This document shows, in pieces, positions 49,808 to 60,645 of a stretch of DNA of 64,000 nt. Both the position numbers and the translations under genes were made by a program. Origin of the DNA: Kazachstania africana CBS 2517 (Eukaryota > Ascomycota > Saccharomycetes > Saccharomycetales > Saccharomycetaceae); the NCBI RefSeq assembly GCF_000304475.1, contig NC_018949.1:310001-374000 (forward strand). The letters are read 5' to 3'. Within the stretch, counting starts at the first letter, position 1. Each line of letters opens with the position of its first letter. The notes beneath the pieces were generated by a model. The model did not search any database, was not told the origin of the DNA, and worked only from the letters and a program-made list of their open reading frames with translations.

Positions 49808-50824
49808 ATGCCTCCAAAGAAGAACAAGCAACAAGCCAAGCCGGCTAAGAAGAAGGACAATGTTGACAAGACTTTTGGTATGAAGAATAAGAATAGGTCT
49901 ACAAAAGTGCAAAAATTTATAAAGCAGGTGCAACAGCAAGCTGATCCCGAGAAGGAGGAAATGAAACGTAAAAAGCTGGAGGCCAAGAAGCTGCAAGAAG
50001 CAGCAGAAGCTGAAAGAAGGGCCCTTTTCAATCCTGTTATGGACCAAAGAGTTCGTGCCGGTGTCGATCCAAAGACTGTTCTTTGTGCACTTTTCAAGCT
50101 TGGTAACTGTAATAAAGGTGATAAGTGTAAATTTTCGCACGATTTGAACATCGGGAGAAGGGTGGAGAAGAAGGATCTTTATCAGGATGCCAGGTCTGAG
50201 AAGGAAGGTGACACTATGGATCAATGGGATGAAGAGAAATTGAGAAGTGTTATTTTGTCTAAACATGGTAATCCAAGGACAAGCACGGATAAAGTTTGTA
50301 AATATTTCATCGAAGCTGTCGAAAATGGTAAATACGGTTGGTTTTGGGTTTGTCCAAACAATGGTGATAAATGTATGTATAGACATTCCTTACCTGAAGG
50401 TTTTGTGCTGAAGACCAAGGAACAGAAACGTCTTGAAAAAGAAGCATTGGAAAATCAGCCAAAGATCACATTGGAAGAGTTTCTTGATACTGAGAGAAAC
50501 AAATTGGATAAAACCAAACTTACACCAATTACCATTGCAAATTTTGCTGAATGGAAGAAAAATCATATTATTAGAAAGATTAACGCCGAGAAGAAAGCTA
50601 ATGAGAAGAGGAAACCATGTGGCCGTGAAGTCATTCAAAAGTTATTAGCCGAAAACAAACATATCGAGGAAAGATATGGTTCTGTTATGGAAGACGATGA
50701 AGGTACGGCGTGGGATTTAACGGAATTTACAGATGCGTTAAGAGAAGCTGAGCATAGGGATGACGACGGTATCAAGGACTATGGTGACGGTAGCAATCCC
50801 ACATTCGAGGTTAGAGCCAACTAA
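49808..50824 (+). CDS. TMA46: CCCH zinc-finger translation-associated protein Tma46 (DFRP2/ZC3H15 family)
   Basis: The 338-residue protein has a lysine-rich N-terminus ([18 protein letters not shown]). Two CCCH fingers follow: the first around residues 97-111 ([19 protein letters not shown]), the second around 162-195 ([12 protein letters not shown], then [13 protein letters not shown]). A DFRP domain is in the C-terminal part ([25 protein letters not shown]). It partners with the DRG-family GTPase Rbg1 on ribosomes to help translation elongation. S. cerevisiae Tma46 has 345 residues. Order and strand match YOR091W. Confidence 0.96.
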   Translation: MPPKKNKQQAKPAKKKDNVDKTFGMKNKNRSTKVQKFIKQVQQQADPEKEEMKRKKLEAKKLQEAAEAERRALFNPVMDQRVRAGVDPKTVLCALFKLGNCNKGDKCKFSHDLNIGRRVEKKDLYQDARSEKEGDTMDQWDEEKLRSVILSKHGNPRTSTDKVCKYFIEAVENGKYGWFWVCPNNGDKCMYRHSLPEGFVLKTKEQKRLEKEALENQPKITLEEFLDTERNKLDKTKLTPITIANFAEWKKNHIIRKINAEKKANEKRKPCGREVIQKLLAENKHIEERYGSVMEDDEGTAWDLTEFTDALREAEHRDDDGIKDYGDGSNPTFEVRAN

Positions 50825-52007
50825 GAATAGCCAACAACTCCGCTTTTCTTACTCGAACACACCAGCATTTTAGAGACAGAAACACAGTCTTCTGCCTTTC
50901 CCCATATCAGCAATTGAGCGAATGTCTCTCTACACTATATAAATAGCTCGCCTTGTATAGCAATAAGCCTAACCGTTTACCATGTCTAATGTATGCCTAT
51001 TATACATAGTAAACTCAAGCAACTAAGTATTTTTCACGTGACAAAATGATTCTTTTGGAGCAGACAGCTCAAAAGAAATTTCGGAAAGAAAATCCACCCA
51101 CCCTGGGCGAAGGATCGGAGGGGAGCGTTCCGATCCGCTCTCTTCCGGAACGCGGGAAAAACAAACAGCACGTGACGTGTGCACTGGCACGCATTTTGTC
51201 TTCTCTTCGTCAATTTAGTCGCTCAACGGAAGCCTCTTCCGGCAATCCCACGATTCTCTAAAAACACCACCATGAAATGTATTGTGGTTATCAGATGAGG
51301 AGCAGGGATAAGACGTGGCAGTCAAGCAGGTCCCCACGCATATTGGGCTCCCAAAGGGTGGGAGCCCGTTGTACAACGAGTGAATCATAGTATAGGGCCG
51401 ACCGCAAAGCCTCTCTTAATAACCTGCTATATACTCTACAGACCTCGTTAGGGTTCGGTACATACTCCTCCTCCCATTAACGCTAGAATGGTCGGAAAGC
51501 TAGGGCTATGGGCTAGTCATTATTGGGGCTAGGGTAAAATAGGCCGGAAGACTCCCGGAAAACGATGAGGGCTGGACAGTCTCGCCAAATTTCTTGGCAG
51601 TGGGAGAAGGCACCGAGGTCGAGAAAAATCAATTTACTCTGGAAAATTACATCAGATAGCGAGAAAAAAAAATATGCCAAGATTAAATAAGGAAGGATGG
51701 GCATGTAATTCATTTACCTGGTAAAAATAGTCACTGATATCAATTCTGTCAAATATAAATGATCTCATCCCACTTCGTATAAACACTATTTGAAGGCTTG
51801 GTTTAATTTTCTCGCTCTCTAATAATATTACCTATAAACCATCAATTTTTTTGCTTCATTTTGCACATTACTTGAACAAGCACACACACATATATATATA
51901 TATGGGAAGTAATTGGTACTGAAGTCTACTAATACTCCTTTTAATATATTTTCCGAGCTCCGTTTTTTTACATTAATTTTTCATTTGGCAAGGAAGTCTT
52001 CAAACTA
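50825..52007. other. Intergenic: 1.2 kb GC-richer region upstream of ECM3 with hairpins and Tbf1-like motifs
   Basis: The core, about 51040-51620, is richer in G and C than other gaps. It has a perfect 9-base inverted repeat GGGCTCCCA/TGGGAGCCC (51345-51353, 51359-51367; loop of 5) and an 8-base one GGATCGGA/TCCGATCC (51112-51119, 51129-51136). The latter holds CGG-N11-CCG, a zinc-cluster type site. There is TTCCGGAA at 51143-51150, CACGTGAC at 51037-51044 and 51171-51178, and Tbf1-like sites at 51448-51455, 51500-51507 and 51529-51535. A 71-codon frame at 51046-51261 has no known relative. A (CA)5(TA)6 run is at 51881-51903. It could be a long promoter for ECM3 or hold an unrecognised noncoding RNA. 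Confidence 0.6.
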
Positions 52008-53741
52008 ATGACAGCATCTGTTACTTTAGGTCAAGCAATATGGGTCTCCGTAAAACCCATTATAAAGATCTTCTTAATCATAGGGACGGGTTATGGCCTT
52101 TCTAAAATGAACGTACTAACTGCAGAAGCAACGAGGACCATCAGTGATGTCATTCTTATCGTTCTTTTACCATGTTTGGCTTTCAATAAGATCGTGGATA
52201 ATATTGAGGATTCAGATATAAAGGATGTGGGTATCATTTGTCTAAGTTCAGCATTAATCTTTGTAACAGGCGGTTTTTTTGCATATCTAGTAAGACGGTT
52301 CATGCCTGTACCTAAAAAATGGTATGGTGGGATTATTGCAGGTGGGATATTCCCAAATATCAGTGATTTACCTATTGCCTATTTACAGTCAATGGACACC
52401 GGTCTTATTTTCACAGAAGATGAAGGTGACAAGGGTGTAGCAAATGTTATTATCTTTTTAGCCATGTTTTTATTGTGCGTTTTCAATTTAGGTGGATTCA
52501 GGCTGATTGAACATGATTTTAACTATAATGATGCAGAAAATGCTACTCGACCTAGTGAGGAAGAAATACCAATAGAAAATAGTAATGATTCAAGTTCCAA
52601 TTCACTTGATCTTGAAAAACGCTTTACTGATCCATTAGCATCGTTACCTCCACCACAGCCTGCAAAAGTCTCAAATCAAAGCATAACATCACGAAGTAAT
52701 ACGCTAAGTCCCAGTAATTCATTCATATCTTCAGCCAACGCCCCATCGGTAAGATCTGACGAAGATTATGAGAGACAAATGGGCGTGTCATCTGCAATTA
52801 CTTCTGTCCATCCTCAACCAATAGCATATACTAGTGGCTACGATATCGCTAAGAAAAATACAAATAATAGTTCATTGTCACGTATTTCCACATACCATTC
52901 GATAGATTTGCGTGGCGGGCAAGCACAAGGTCTACATGATATAATCAAAGAGTATTCAAATGTGGATCAATTTGGTAACTCCAGAAGGAATTCCATAGTC
53001 TCAGATGATGGATCTGAGGTAAACGTAGAGAAAAAATCAACAAGACTAACCAAAATGTTGACATCTGACGCTACTGTTAGTAAACAAGATATAAAAGAAT
53101 CAGGCAAAAGTTTCCTTCCTGAAAACATACAAAAATTTCCATTAACATCGTTACTCATTTTCTTTTTGAAGAATTGTCTAAGACCTGCATCTATCGCCGT
53201 TATCCTTTCACTGACCATAGCATTTATTCCATGGGTAAAAGCCCTTTTCGTCGTAACATCAGATGGGCCAAATATCAAAGAGGCTCCTGATAATGAACCT
53301 GCATTAAGTTTTATCATGGATTTCACAAGTTATGTCGGTGCAGCTAGTGTGCCTTTCGGTTTAATGTTATTAGGTGCAACTTTAGGTAAATTGAAAATTG
53401 GTAAATTGTATCCAGGTTTCTGGAAATCTGCTGTCGTATTAGTGGTACTGAGACAATGTGTTATGCCAATCTTTGGTGTATTATGGTGTGACCGTCTTGT
53501 TAAGGCAGGATGGTGTAACTGGGAAGATGATAGAATGTTATTATTTGTCATTGCCATTAATTGGGGGTTACCAACAATGACCACTCTGATATATTTTACT
53601 GCTAGTTATACACCGGAAGATTGTCTGGAGCCGGTTCAGATGGAATGTGTCTCATTTTTTCTGGTTTTACAATATCCATTGTTGGTCGTCAGTCTACCAT
53701 TCCTGGTAACTTACTTTTTAAAAGTACAAATGAATGTTTAA
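52008..53741 (+). CDS. ECM3: PIN-like auxin-efflux-carrier family membrane protein Ecm3
   Basis: The 577-residue protein has about five transmembrane helices at the N-terminus (about 10-175, ending FLAMFLLCVFNLGGFRLIE), a long hydrophilic Ser/Asn-rich loop (about 175-375) and about five C-terminal helices (about 378-575). This is the topology of the PIN-like family. Typical segments are GFFAYLVRRF, GGIIAGGIFPNISDLPIAYL and FGLMLLGATLGKLKIG. S. cerevisiae Ecm3 (613 residues) has an unclear transport role linked to cell-wall phenotypes. YNL095C is its ohnologue; position favours ECM3 (YOR092W). Confidence 0.92.
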   Translation: MTASVTLGQAIWVSVKPIIKIFLIIGTGYGLSKMNVLTAEATRTISDVILIVLLPCLAFNKIVDNIEDSDIKDVGIICLSSALIFVTGGFFAYLVRRFMPVPKKWYGGIIAGGIFPNISDLPIAYLQSMDTGLIFTEDEGDKGVANVIIFLAMFLLCVFNLGGFRLIEHDFNYNDAENATRPSEEEIPIENSNDSSSNSLDLEKRFTDPLASLPPPQPAKVSNQSITSRSNTLSPSNSFISSANAPSVRSDEDYERQMGVSSAITSVHPQPIAYTSGYDIAKKNTNNSSLSRISTYHSIDLRGGQAQGLHDIIKEYSNVDQFGNSRRNSIVSDDGSEVNVEKKSTRLTKMLTSDATVSKQDIKESGKSFLPENIQKFPLTSLLIFFLKNCLRPASIAVILSLTIAFIPWVKALFVVTSDGPNIKEAPDNEPALSFIMDFTSYVGAASVPFGLMLLGATLGKLKIGKLYPGFWKSAVVLVVLRQCVMPIFGVLWCDRLVKAGWCNWEDDRMLLFVIAINWGLPTMTTLIYFTASYTPEDCLEPVQMECVSFFLVLQYPLLVVSLPFLVTYFLKVQMNV

Positions 53742-53899
53742 TAAAATATTCTCATAGAAATTAACATATGCATCTACTTCATTTTATAGAATTTATGTCC
53801 TATTTTACAAAAATAACTATATTTAATGGTATTTATAAAAATTTCAAATATTACATTATATATAGAACAAGCTAAAAAAGAAAGCTGTTCCTATTTTAT

Positions 53900-56800
53900 T
53901 CATTTATTTTCTTTTTCAAAGTCAGAGAGTAGGTAAATTGAAATGTTTTCACCATAGTTGACACCATATTGTGCCCCAATTGTAATCTTTCTATTGAACC
54001 ATTCTTGCATAATGGTGAAACGATTACTAGACCAGCTCTCATTTAGTATTCTATTGTTACAATCTGATTTTACAAACGAGCACAAATCCAATACAACGCC
54101 GTGCTTGTTTAGTAACTCAGAGACAAGTAATGCAGTTATATTACCATACTTAGTTGAGGTATTGTCTTTGCATCTTATCAAACACACTAGTAACCCTCCA
54201 GCCTTAGAAATAATACAGTTCTTAATTAAGTGATGGGCATCTTTCACAGATTTTTCTAGATCTCCTACAAAGTGCGTTAAACCAAGGACGTCAATAGTTT
54301 CGTTAATCGGACCGAGGACGTATAGTAGATTTAGGCTAATTAAGTCTCCTTTTGTATTCGTCACTTGAACGTTTTTGATGAAACCAAGGTCACCAGTTCT
54401 TAGATAAGTTAATCCATTATATGAATCTTTTTCAAATCTACTTTTGAATTGCTCATCAATGAAATCGTCCTTGGTTAAGGTGCCATTTTTATTCATAATG
54501 GCATAATTCGATGCATTACCTTCAGAACAACACCAAATTTCTCCAATTTCACCCTCAAGGCAGGGCACCAAAGTCTCTGGGTTAACAATTGAGACATCTG
54601 TACAAACAGGAACGACACCTGAATCCTGTAGCCTCAAAGCACCGATAGCTTCGGCGGAGTTTGGATTTAACTCTTCTACTATACCCTCCCTCATTGAGAC
54701 TGGATCTAAAAATAAATCGATGGGAGGAAGATCAAGATACGATCGTAACGAAATAATCGAGTTGAAATGATGCTCATAAACGTAATTGATTTGTTCAACT
54801 GATAATAAAATAGACTGATATCTATTTAGTAAATTTTCTACAGCTGTCGTACGAGGTCTTCCACTAAAAGGAATCATCAAATTCTCAACATCTTTGAAGA
54901 AATCAAATCGGAGGTTTGATGCTGAACTTCTTTGAGAGCCTTTATGCTTTACAATCTCTGCTTTAGACTTCATGAGATTAGATGCTTTATCCAGTAGAGA
55001 GCCAAAAGTTTCAATATTCATATACAAATTTTTAATATTCAGATTCTGTATCCCTAGCAATATATTTTTTGGATCTGACATTACAGTTGAATAGCTAAAA
55101 AGGTCGGTCGATGTGCCTACATAGATACCAAGTAGGCAGCTCATTATGAAACCTAAACCTCTTGTGTGAGAATAAAGAGAGAAGATTGGAGAATTAGGAC
55201 CTAATTGCAATGTTTCTTTGATAATTTTAGATGAATTCATCAGTGTGAAATGCGTCATTGCCACATGGATATTGTTAGAAACATCATAACCATTTGATAT
55301 CCAAATTACTACTGGAGCAGTGTTCAGTTTATTATCTCGTTGATGCCCAAATTTATCCTTCAATACATTTCTGAATAATTTTATATTTATACCTTGTTTC
55401 TTTTTCAGTTTGGAAAATACGGTAATTTTTGGAAACAAGTATCGATAATTCTTGAATAATTTGTTAGCAACTGTGTTATTAGATAAAAAATTATTTACCT
55501 TAGAATCCATAAAAACTCTCTTCACTTTGTAACTTTTAATTATATTGGCCAAATCCCTGAAGTCATATTTTAAATTTCTTTCACTTAGTGGCTTTAGTGG
55601 TATGATAACAAGGTTACAGTAAAAGCAAGCCATTACCATAGCAACATATTCGACAGCATTTTCACACATAATGATAACTTTATCTCCACTTTTCAGTGGC
55701 GTCTTCGATGCCACGATTTTTTTCAGAAAGGAGCCAACTATCAGATCAAAAGTTTTCCAGGAAACCTTTTTATGAACATTATTATCATTACTATTTGAGG
55801 TAGTATTACTATCTCCATCGTTAAAGGCTGTTTCATTTCCCTGTTTTTCGATTCTCCATTCCAACACTTCAAGAATTGATTTAAAATCTGTAACTTTCTT
55901 CTTGGGACTTTTGCCATCGTAAGAATATTCTCTGTAGTCTATACCAGATGTTTGCCAAAACGATTTGTCTATTTGGTCTTTATCAACATCTAATGTACTC
56001 TCAATAAATGATCTTCTCAAAACTGAAAGATGTTGACTGAATATACTCTCATTATAATAGTTTGAATGTGGTACAAAATCAAGAATAACATTATCAAATT
56101 GAAATCTAACAAAGGAGGAGTTTAATTCACCGCTAGAAAATTTCTTTTCTACAATGCTATTTGCCAATTCTAAAGAGCAGTATCTTTTTGGTAACGTATC
56201 CTTAGGAACAACTAATATGCACATAGGTTGGATTTTGTGAAAGATCCAAAGAACTCTGTAAATTTGATCTGTTAAATCATTCATCTTTTTCTCTAGAACA
56301 TCCTTATCCTTTTGAGAGGCGCCTGCAAGTAATGATCTGTCAGAACTTCCAGATTGCAAATTTGCTGGAAGCTGTGGCTTTTTGGCAAGTGAACTTTCAA
56401 CTACTACTACTAAGAAATGCTCACTTTGATGATGATTCAGTTCAAAAGCAGAGACCTCATAAATCGTCGCAACAGTTCGTACAATGCTCTCGGTAATCTG
56501 CTGTAGATAATGCGTTTGCACAACACGTCTCGTTGCGAGAGAAGGGAGCGAAAGAGATGATTCATTCAATTGATTGCCGACAATAGTGGTACCTCCGGTA
56601 CTAGCAGTATTACCAGAAGAGGACGCTTTTTCCTTTTTTAAGTCAGATGTGTGAGCCCAGTTAGGTAGTCTTAGTAATTTGTTTTGCAAAAACATATCTT
56701 CAATTAACGAAAGAACGTACACCTTACCATTATAAACAAACCCTATTAGCTTGGTCCTCAGGAATTGCGTTGTCGGGGGGCAAATACTAGATATAAAATT

Positions 56801-58792
56801 TAATCTCTCTATCGCAAAATTTGCTAGATCTTCATCAGAGCTTTCGCTGATAAATGAAAACATTTTCGTATGGTTTAGCTTCGCTTTAAAGACGAAGTCA
56901 TTAACCTTATCCATTTGATAAAATTGGTCTATCAAGTTGTCTGAAGATACCCATATTTCACCCACAGTCAAATCAGGAACTAAGGTTGAGTCATCTGGAT
57001 TTACCACGCAAAGTAATGTTTCTGGAAGTGGAAAACCGAACGTCTCCAACTTTAAGTAGTCCTTGAATGAACTTGTTGAACTTGCCATTGCGTCAATACT
57101 GGTTTCGATACAATTGCCCTTCAACTGTTCCTTGTTAATATATAATTCGTCCTGGTGTCTCAGTTTGGCGTTATGAATAGCAAAATTACTTGAATGGCCC
57201 AATTGATCTTTTATAGAAAGAAAGATACCACCAAAATCTAGAAGAGTTAGTACTGGCGAATAGCATAAATTTGCGTCTATACAACCTAAATTTTTGAGCC
57301 ATTTATTAACAACCATGTCGGTTACGTCAACATCTATTGTATTACATGATGTTAAGCAACACTTAATACAACTGAAATCCACCTTATGTTTCCTTCTTTC
57401 AGCGACCACATCAGGATTTTCCAAGTAATTGATAACAATTTGTTTCAATTGTAGTTGGTCATTTAAAAGGATATCTGCTCTATATTTATCGATAATATTT
57501 TCGTAGGAACCACTTTTCGACAACAGATTGTCGTCAACGTTTATCAAAAGATTACCACTGAAGACATTGAAAAATATACCACATATTAACCCCGTTGATC
57601 TGGTGGGATCCAGAGTATTTACTAAATTAAATCTACCTGAAAGTTTTTTATTGGCCGCAATGGGTTTGATCTTATGATTGTGAGGCTTCATAATTTCATT
57701 CTTCTTCCAATGAGGCATTGTTCTAGAGTTCAATATTTTTGCCAGCAACGAAAGTTGACTATTTAATACCTTATGTTTCATAACAACACCGGATAACCTT
57801 CCTAGAGGAGTCCTAGTAAATTCGATATAAGCTATTGTTGATAAATCAAATGTTGGTGCATGTTTCTTGGCCTTTGAATAGGTTCCCAAATCGTCAGTCT
57901 TACAAAATATAACGTTAGAGAAATTTTCATTTTTATTCAATTTTATTTTATTATTATTCGCTGAATATAGATTGTCTAGATGTTTATAGCAATCATTTGA
58001 TATTAGAATGAATTTTGAGTTTGTAGTTTTCAAAATCTCAATGATTTCTCCAAGTGAATAAATATCAAATGAAACTGGAACGGCGATCATTCCAGCAATG
58101 AAGCAACCCAATATAGCTACAGCGAATTCGATTACTTCATCTTTATTGTACCATAAAAGGACTTTATCCATCTTGTAGAGGTTATTTTTGTTTAACTCAT
58201 GGGCTACCTTTTCTGCTCTTAAATATAACTTGTCCCAACTTATAAATGTTTCTTTACCTTTAGAATTTATATTTATAATTGCATTTTGACCTGCATAGTT
58301 CTCAGATCTTCCTCTCAATATGGAAGGTAAAGAAGCCATTAAAGTGTTGTCATTCTTCAGAACTTTCCTTGGCAGTAGAGGCACCATAGGATTGTAGGAA
58401 CCATTTGACAAAATATCCCTAGAAGGAAGGGATAACTGCGTAGACGAATGGCGTTTGTGCCTTATGGAGGTTCCCATGATTGAGGGAGATGCTATTGATG
58501 AATTTGTAGTGACTCTATAAACAGAATCATTTCTTGAGAGTAAATTGAGATTCGATGACCTCTTCTGTATTAAGGTGGAAGATAAGCTTTGATTTCTACC
58601 TGGGATTCGTATAGTATTTGCTCTAACATTACTAACTGATCTCTTTGGGTCACTAGTTGAATTCTCCAGTAGTTGGAGTCGCTTTGTTTCATAGCCCTTT
58701 ACAGTCAGATTACCATCTTTATAATCCTGTACAATGTCACTGAGTTTGTTCTGCAGATTTACTGGCAAAGTCGGTGGAATAGAAAAGTCCAT
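53900..58792 (-). CDS. CMR2: DIP2-family protein Cmr2 with tandem adenylate-forming-ligase-like domains
   Basis: The 1630-residue protein is close to S. cerevisiae Cmr2 (about 1648). It starts with a DMAP1-binding type segment (about 8-48, LSDIVQDYKDGNLTVKGYET) and then has two fatty-acyl-AMP-ligase-like domains, roughly 150-750 and 950-1600. These carry ligase-type segments such as GCFIAGMIAVPVSFDIY, FTRTPLGRLSGVVMKH, SGDKVIIMCENAVEY and LTYLRTGDLGFI. Family members control levels of particular diacylglycerols in eukaryotes, and the S. cerevisiae protein has been used to show this. Whether each domain is catalytic cannot be read here. It converges with ECM3 (158 bases apart) and diverges from ARF3, as YOR093C does. 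Confidence 0.93.
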   Translation of the reverse strand: MDFSIPPTLPVNLQNKLSDIVQDYKDGNLTVKGYETKRLQLLENSTSDPKRSVSNVRANTIRIPGRNQSLSSTLIQKRSSNLNLLSRNDSVYRVTTNSSIASPSIMGTSIRHKRHSSTQLSLPSRDILSNGSYNPMVPLLPRKVLKNDNTLMASLPSILRGRSENYAGQNAIININSKGKETFISWDKLYLRAEKVAHELNKNNLYKMDKVLLWYNKDEVIEFAVAILGCFIAGMIAVPVSFDIYSLGEIIEILKTTNSKFILISNDCYKHLDNLYSANNNKIKLNKNENFSNVIFCKTDDLGTYSKAKKHAPTFDLSTIAYIEFTRTPLGRLSGVVMKHKVLNSQLSLLAKILNSRTMPHWKKNEIMKPHNHKIKPIAANKKLSGRFNLVNTLDPTRSTGLICGIFFNVFSGNLLINVDDNLLSKSGSYENIIDKYRADILLNDQLQLKQIVINYLENPDVVAERRKHKVDFSCIKCCLTSCNTIDVDVTDMVVNKWLKNLGCIDANLCYSPVLTLLDFGGIFLSIKDQLGHSSNFAIHNAKLRHQDELYINKEQLKGNCIETSIDAMASSTSSFKDYLKLETFGFPLPETLLCVVNPDDSTLVPDLTVGEIWVSSDNLIDQFYQMDKVNDFVFKAKLNHTKMFSFISESSDEDLANFAIERLNFISSICPPTTQFLRTKLIGFVYNGKVYVLSLIEDMFLQNKLLRLPNWAHTSDLKKEKASSSGNTASTGGTTIVGNQLNESSLSLPSLATRRVVQTHYLQQITESIVRTVATIYEVSAFELNHHQSEHFLVVVVESSLAKKPQLPANLQSGSSDRSLLAGASQKDKDVLEKKMNDLTDQIYRVLWIFHKIQPMCILVVPKDTLPKRYCSLELANSIVEKKFSSGELNSSFVRFQFDNVILDFVPHSNYYNESIFSQHLSVLRRSFIESTLDVDKDQIDKSFWQTSGIDYREYSYDGKSPKKKVTDFKSILEVLEWRIEKQGNETAFNDGDSNTTSNSNDNNVHKKVSWKTFDLIVGSFLKKIVASKTPLKSGDKVIIMCENAVEYVAMVMACFYCNLVIIPLKPLSERNLKYDFRDLANIIKSYKVKRVFMDSKVNNFLSNNTVANKLFKNYRYLFPKITVFSKLKKKQGINIKLFRNVLKDKFGHQRDNKLNTAPVVIWISNGYDVSNNIHVAMTHFTLMNSSKIIKETLQLGPNSPIFSLYSHTRGLGFIMSCLLGIYVGTSTDLFSYSTVMSDPKNILLGIQNLNIKNLYMNIETFGSLLDKASNLMKSKAEIVKHKGSQRSSASNLRFDFFKDVENLMIPFSGRPRTTAVENLLNRYQSILLSVEQINYVYEHHFNSIISLRSYLDLPPIDLFLDPVSMREGIVEELNPNSAEAIGALRLQDSGVVPVCTDVSIVNPETLVPCLEGEIGEIWCCSEGNASNYAIMNKNGTLTKDDFIDEQFKSRFEKDSYNGLTYLRTGDLGFIKNVQVTNTKGDLISLNLLYVLGPINETIDVLGLTHFVGDLEKSVKDAHHLIKNCIISKAGGLLVCLIRCKDNTSTKYGNITALLVSELLNKHGVVLDLCSFVKSDCNNRILNESWSSNRFTIMQEWFNRKITIGAQYGVNYGENISIYLLSDFEKENK

Positions 58793-59225
58793 TGCTTACA
58801 CATGCGTACAAAAGCCAATAGCTTAGAATATGCTTCCTGTATGCAGTTTTAACTCTGTTTTTATGAAGATGCTCATTAAGTAAGCTCAAGTTTCGAATTT
58901 TATGTTTCGGGAAATTAAATATAAAAATATTAAAGCCTTGGCAATTCGTCATAGTAACAGAAGAGGCGAGTAACCTAAGATATAGTAACTCATTCAGCAA
59001 TTCAAGATCCATCATAACACTATTAGCAACTACTATATAAACTTTCACACATCAAATAAGTATGGATCCACATAACTTGTAAATATACTTATTCTTACTA
59101 CTGTTCAATATAAAAATCGGGCAGGAAGAGGCCCTTAAAGGCTCAACATTGAAAAAACATGCATCTCTAGAATTAAGTAAGTGAGCTAATCAAGAGTGAA
59201 AACTGGACAAAATTTATACGAGAGG
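58793..59225. other. Intergenic: divergent CMR2-ARF3 promoter
   Basis: The 433-base AT-rich region holds both promoters. In-frame GTG upstream of the ARF3 ATG is not taken as a start. No motif or RNA gene was recognised. Confidence 0.6.
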
Positions 59226-59768
59226 ATGGGTAATTCTATATCTAGGAGGCTGAGTAAGCTATTTGGGTCTCGAGAAATGAAGATATTGATGCTGGGATTG
59301 GATAATGCGGGCAAGACTACCATTCTCTACAAATTGAAACTGAATAAGATAAAGACATCCACACCAACAGTGGGATTTAATGTTGAGACAGTCACGTATA
59401 AGAACATCAAGTTCAACATGTGGGATGTTGGAGGACAAGAGAGACTAAGACCGCTGTGGAGGCACTACTTTCCAGCGACTAGTGCGTTGATTTTTGTTAT
59501 TGACTGTAGTGACCGTGAAAGGTTTAATGAAGCCAAAGAAGAACTTTACAGTATAATTAGTGAGAAAGAAATGGAGAATGTTGTGCTGCTGGTGTGGGCT
59601 AATAAACAAGACTTGAAAGGTTCTCTGAAACCTCAAGAGATATCAAATCTATTAGAATTGGACAGAAATTTGAAAAACCAACAATGGTGCGTTATTGGTA
59701 GTAATGCATTAACTGGGACAGGGTTGGTCGAAGGATTATCGTGGATTTCGAATAATATCGACAAATAG
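59226..59768 (+). CDS. ARF3: ARF6-type GTPase Arf3
   Basis: I choose ATG 59226, giving [20 protein letters not shown]; Gly2 is then the N-myristoylation site, and the upstream in-frame start (59196) would be GTG. The 180-residue protein has the motifs [10 protein letters not shown], the switch region [32 protein letters not shown] and the guanine-base motif near GSNALTG. Arf3 acts at the plasma membrane in polarity, PI(4,5)P2 control and endocytosis, the yeast counterpart of ARF6. The S. cerevisiae protein has 183 residues. It is distinct from the Golgi Arf1/Arf2 sequence. Order matches YOR094W, converging with RKI1 at 109 bases. Confidence 0.95.
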   Translation: MGNSISRRLSKLFGSREMKILMLGLDNAGKTTILYKLKLNKIKTSTPTVGFNVETVTYKNIKFNMWDVGGQERLRPLWRHYFPATSALIFVIDCSDRERFNEAKEELYSIISEKEMENVVLLVWANKQDLKGSLKPQEISNLLELDRNLKNQQWCVIGSNALTGTGLVEGLSWISNNIDK

Positions 59769-59877
59769 AGACTATAAATCAAAAAACTTATTGTATGCGC
59801 TTCTCTAGAACGACATATATAAAATACACATATTTAAATTAATACCATCTGCAAGGAAGATAGCAGCTTCAAATTTA

Positions 59878-60645
59878 TTAGTTATTCATAACGGATACAG
59901 TACCATCGTCGTTACCGAAGTAAACGATTTCAGCGTTATCGATGAATAACCCTGTTTCCACGACACCTACTAAAGATTTAATTTGAGTATGTAATAGTTT
60001 TGGATCGTGAATCTCACCGAAATCCGCATCTATAATGAAGTTATTATTGTCAGTAACCACTGGACCCGCTTTAGCTGGAGTGCCTTCTCTAACGACAACC
60101 TTCTTTGCGTGTAATTTTGTTTCCAAGTCCTTTGTAACACGCACATAAGCAGAAGGTACAACTTCGATCGGTACACCTTGTTTCCAGTTCGTGCCCAAAT
60201 ATTTTGGAGACTTCTTTCTATAATCAGCCACAACGATGAATTTCTTGGAAGAAGTGCTGACAAGTTTTTCTTGGAATAAACATGCACCACCACCTTTGAT
60301 CAATTGCATATTTTCATCAACTTCATCGGCACCGTCAAATGCAATATCAATGTCCGGGAACATTTCAATGCTACCTAATTGAAGTCCGTTCTCCTTAATT
60401 AGCATTCTAGATTGAAATCCGGTAGGTATACAGATGAAATTAGCAACTTGTTCATGTCTTGCTGGATCCTTGAGGTACTGACCTAATCTCTCAGCAACGT
60501 AGACAACCGTACTACCACTACCAATGCCTATGATTCTGTGTTCCTCGAAGTTTATATTCTGGTCGACTGCATTATAAGCTGCAGTTCTCTTAGCTTCTTC
60601 CAATTTGCTTGATAATTGAGGTAAGTCTTTAACGTTAGCAACCAT
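59878..60645 (-). CDS. RKI1: Ribose-5-phosphate isomerase
   Basis: The 255-residue protein is a type A ribose-5-phosphate ketol-isomerase, interconverting ribulose-5-phosphate and ribose-5-phosphate in the non-oxidative pentose phosphate pathway in the cytosol. Family motifs are [15 protein letters not shown] near 57-71, the active-site [20 protein letters not shown] near 120 and [13 protein letters not shown]. cerevisiae Rki1 has 258 residues and is essential. Order and strand match YOR095C. Confidence 0.96.
   Translation of the reverse strand: MVANVKDLPQLSSKLEEAKRTAAYNAVDQNINFEEHRIIGIGSGSTVVYVAERLGQYLKDPARHEQVANFICIPTGFQSRMLIKENGLQLGSIEMFPDIDIAFDGADEVDENMQLIKGGGACLFQEKLVSTSSKKFIVVADYRKKSPKYLGTNWKQGVPIEVVPSAYVRVTKDLETKLHAKKVVVREGTPAKAGPVVTDNNNFIIDADFGEIHDPKLLHTQIKSLVGVVETGLFIDNAEIVYFGNDDGTVSVMNN

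Noticed and set aside
51046..51261. A 71-codon ATG-started frame in the ECM3 upstream region.
   Set aside because: Composition looks non-coding, no homologue is recognised, and it spans hairpins and DNA-binding-type motifs.
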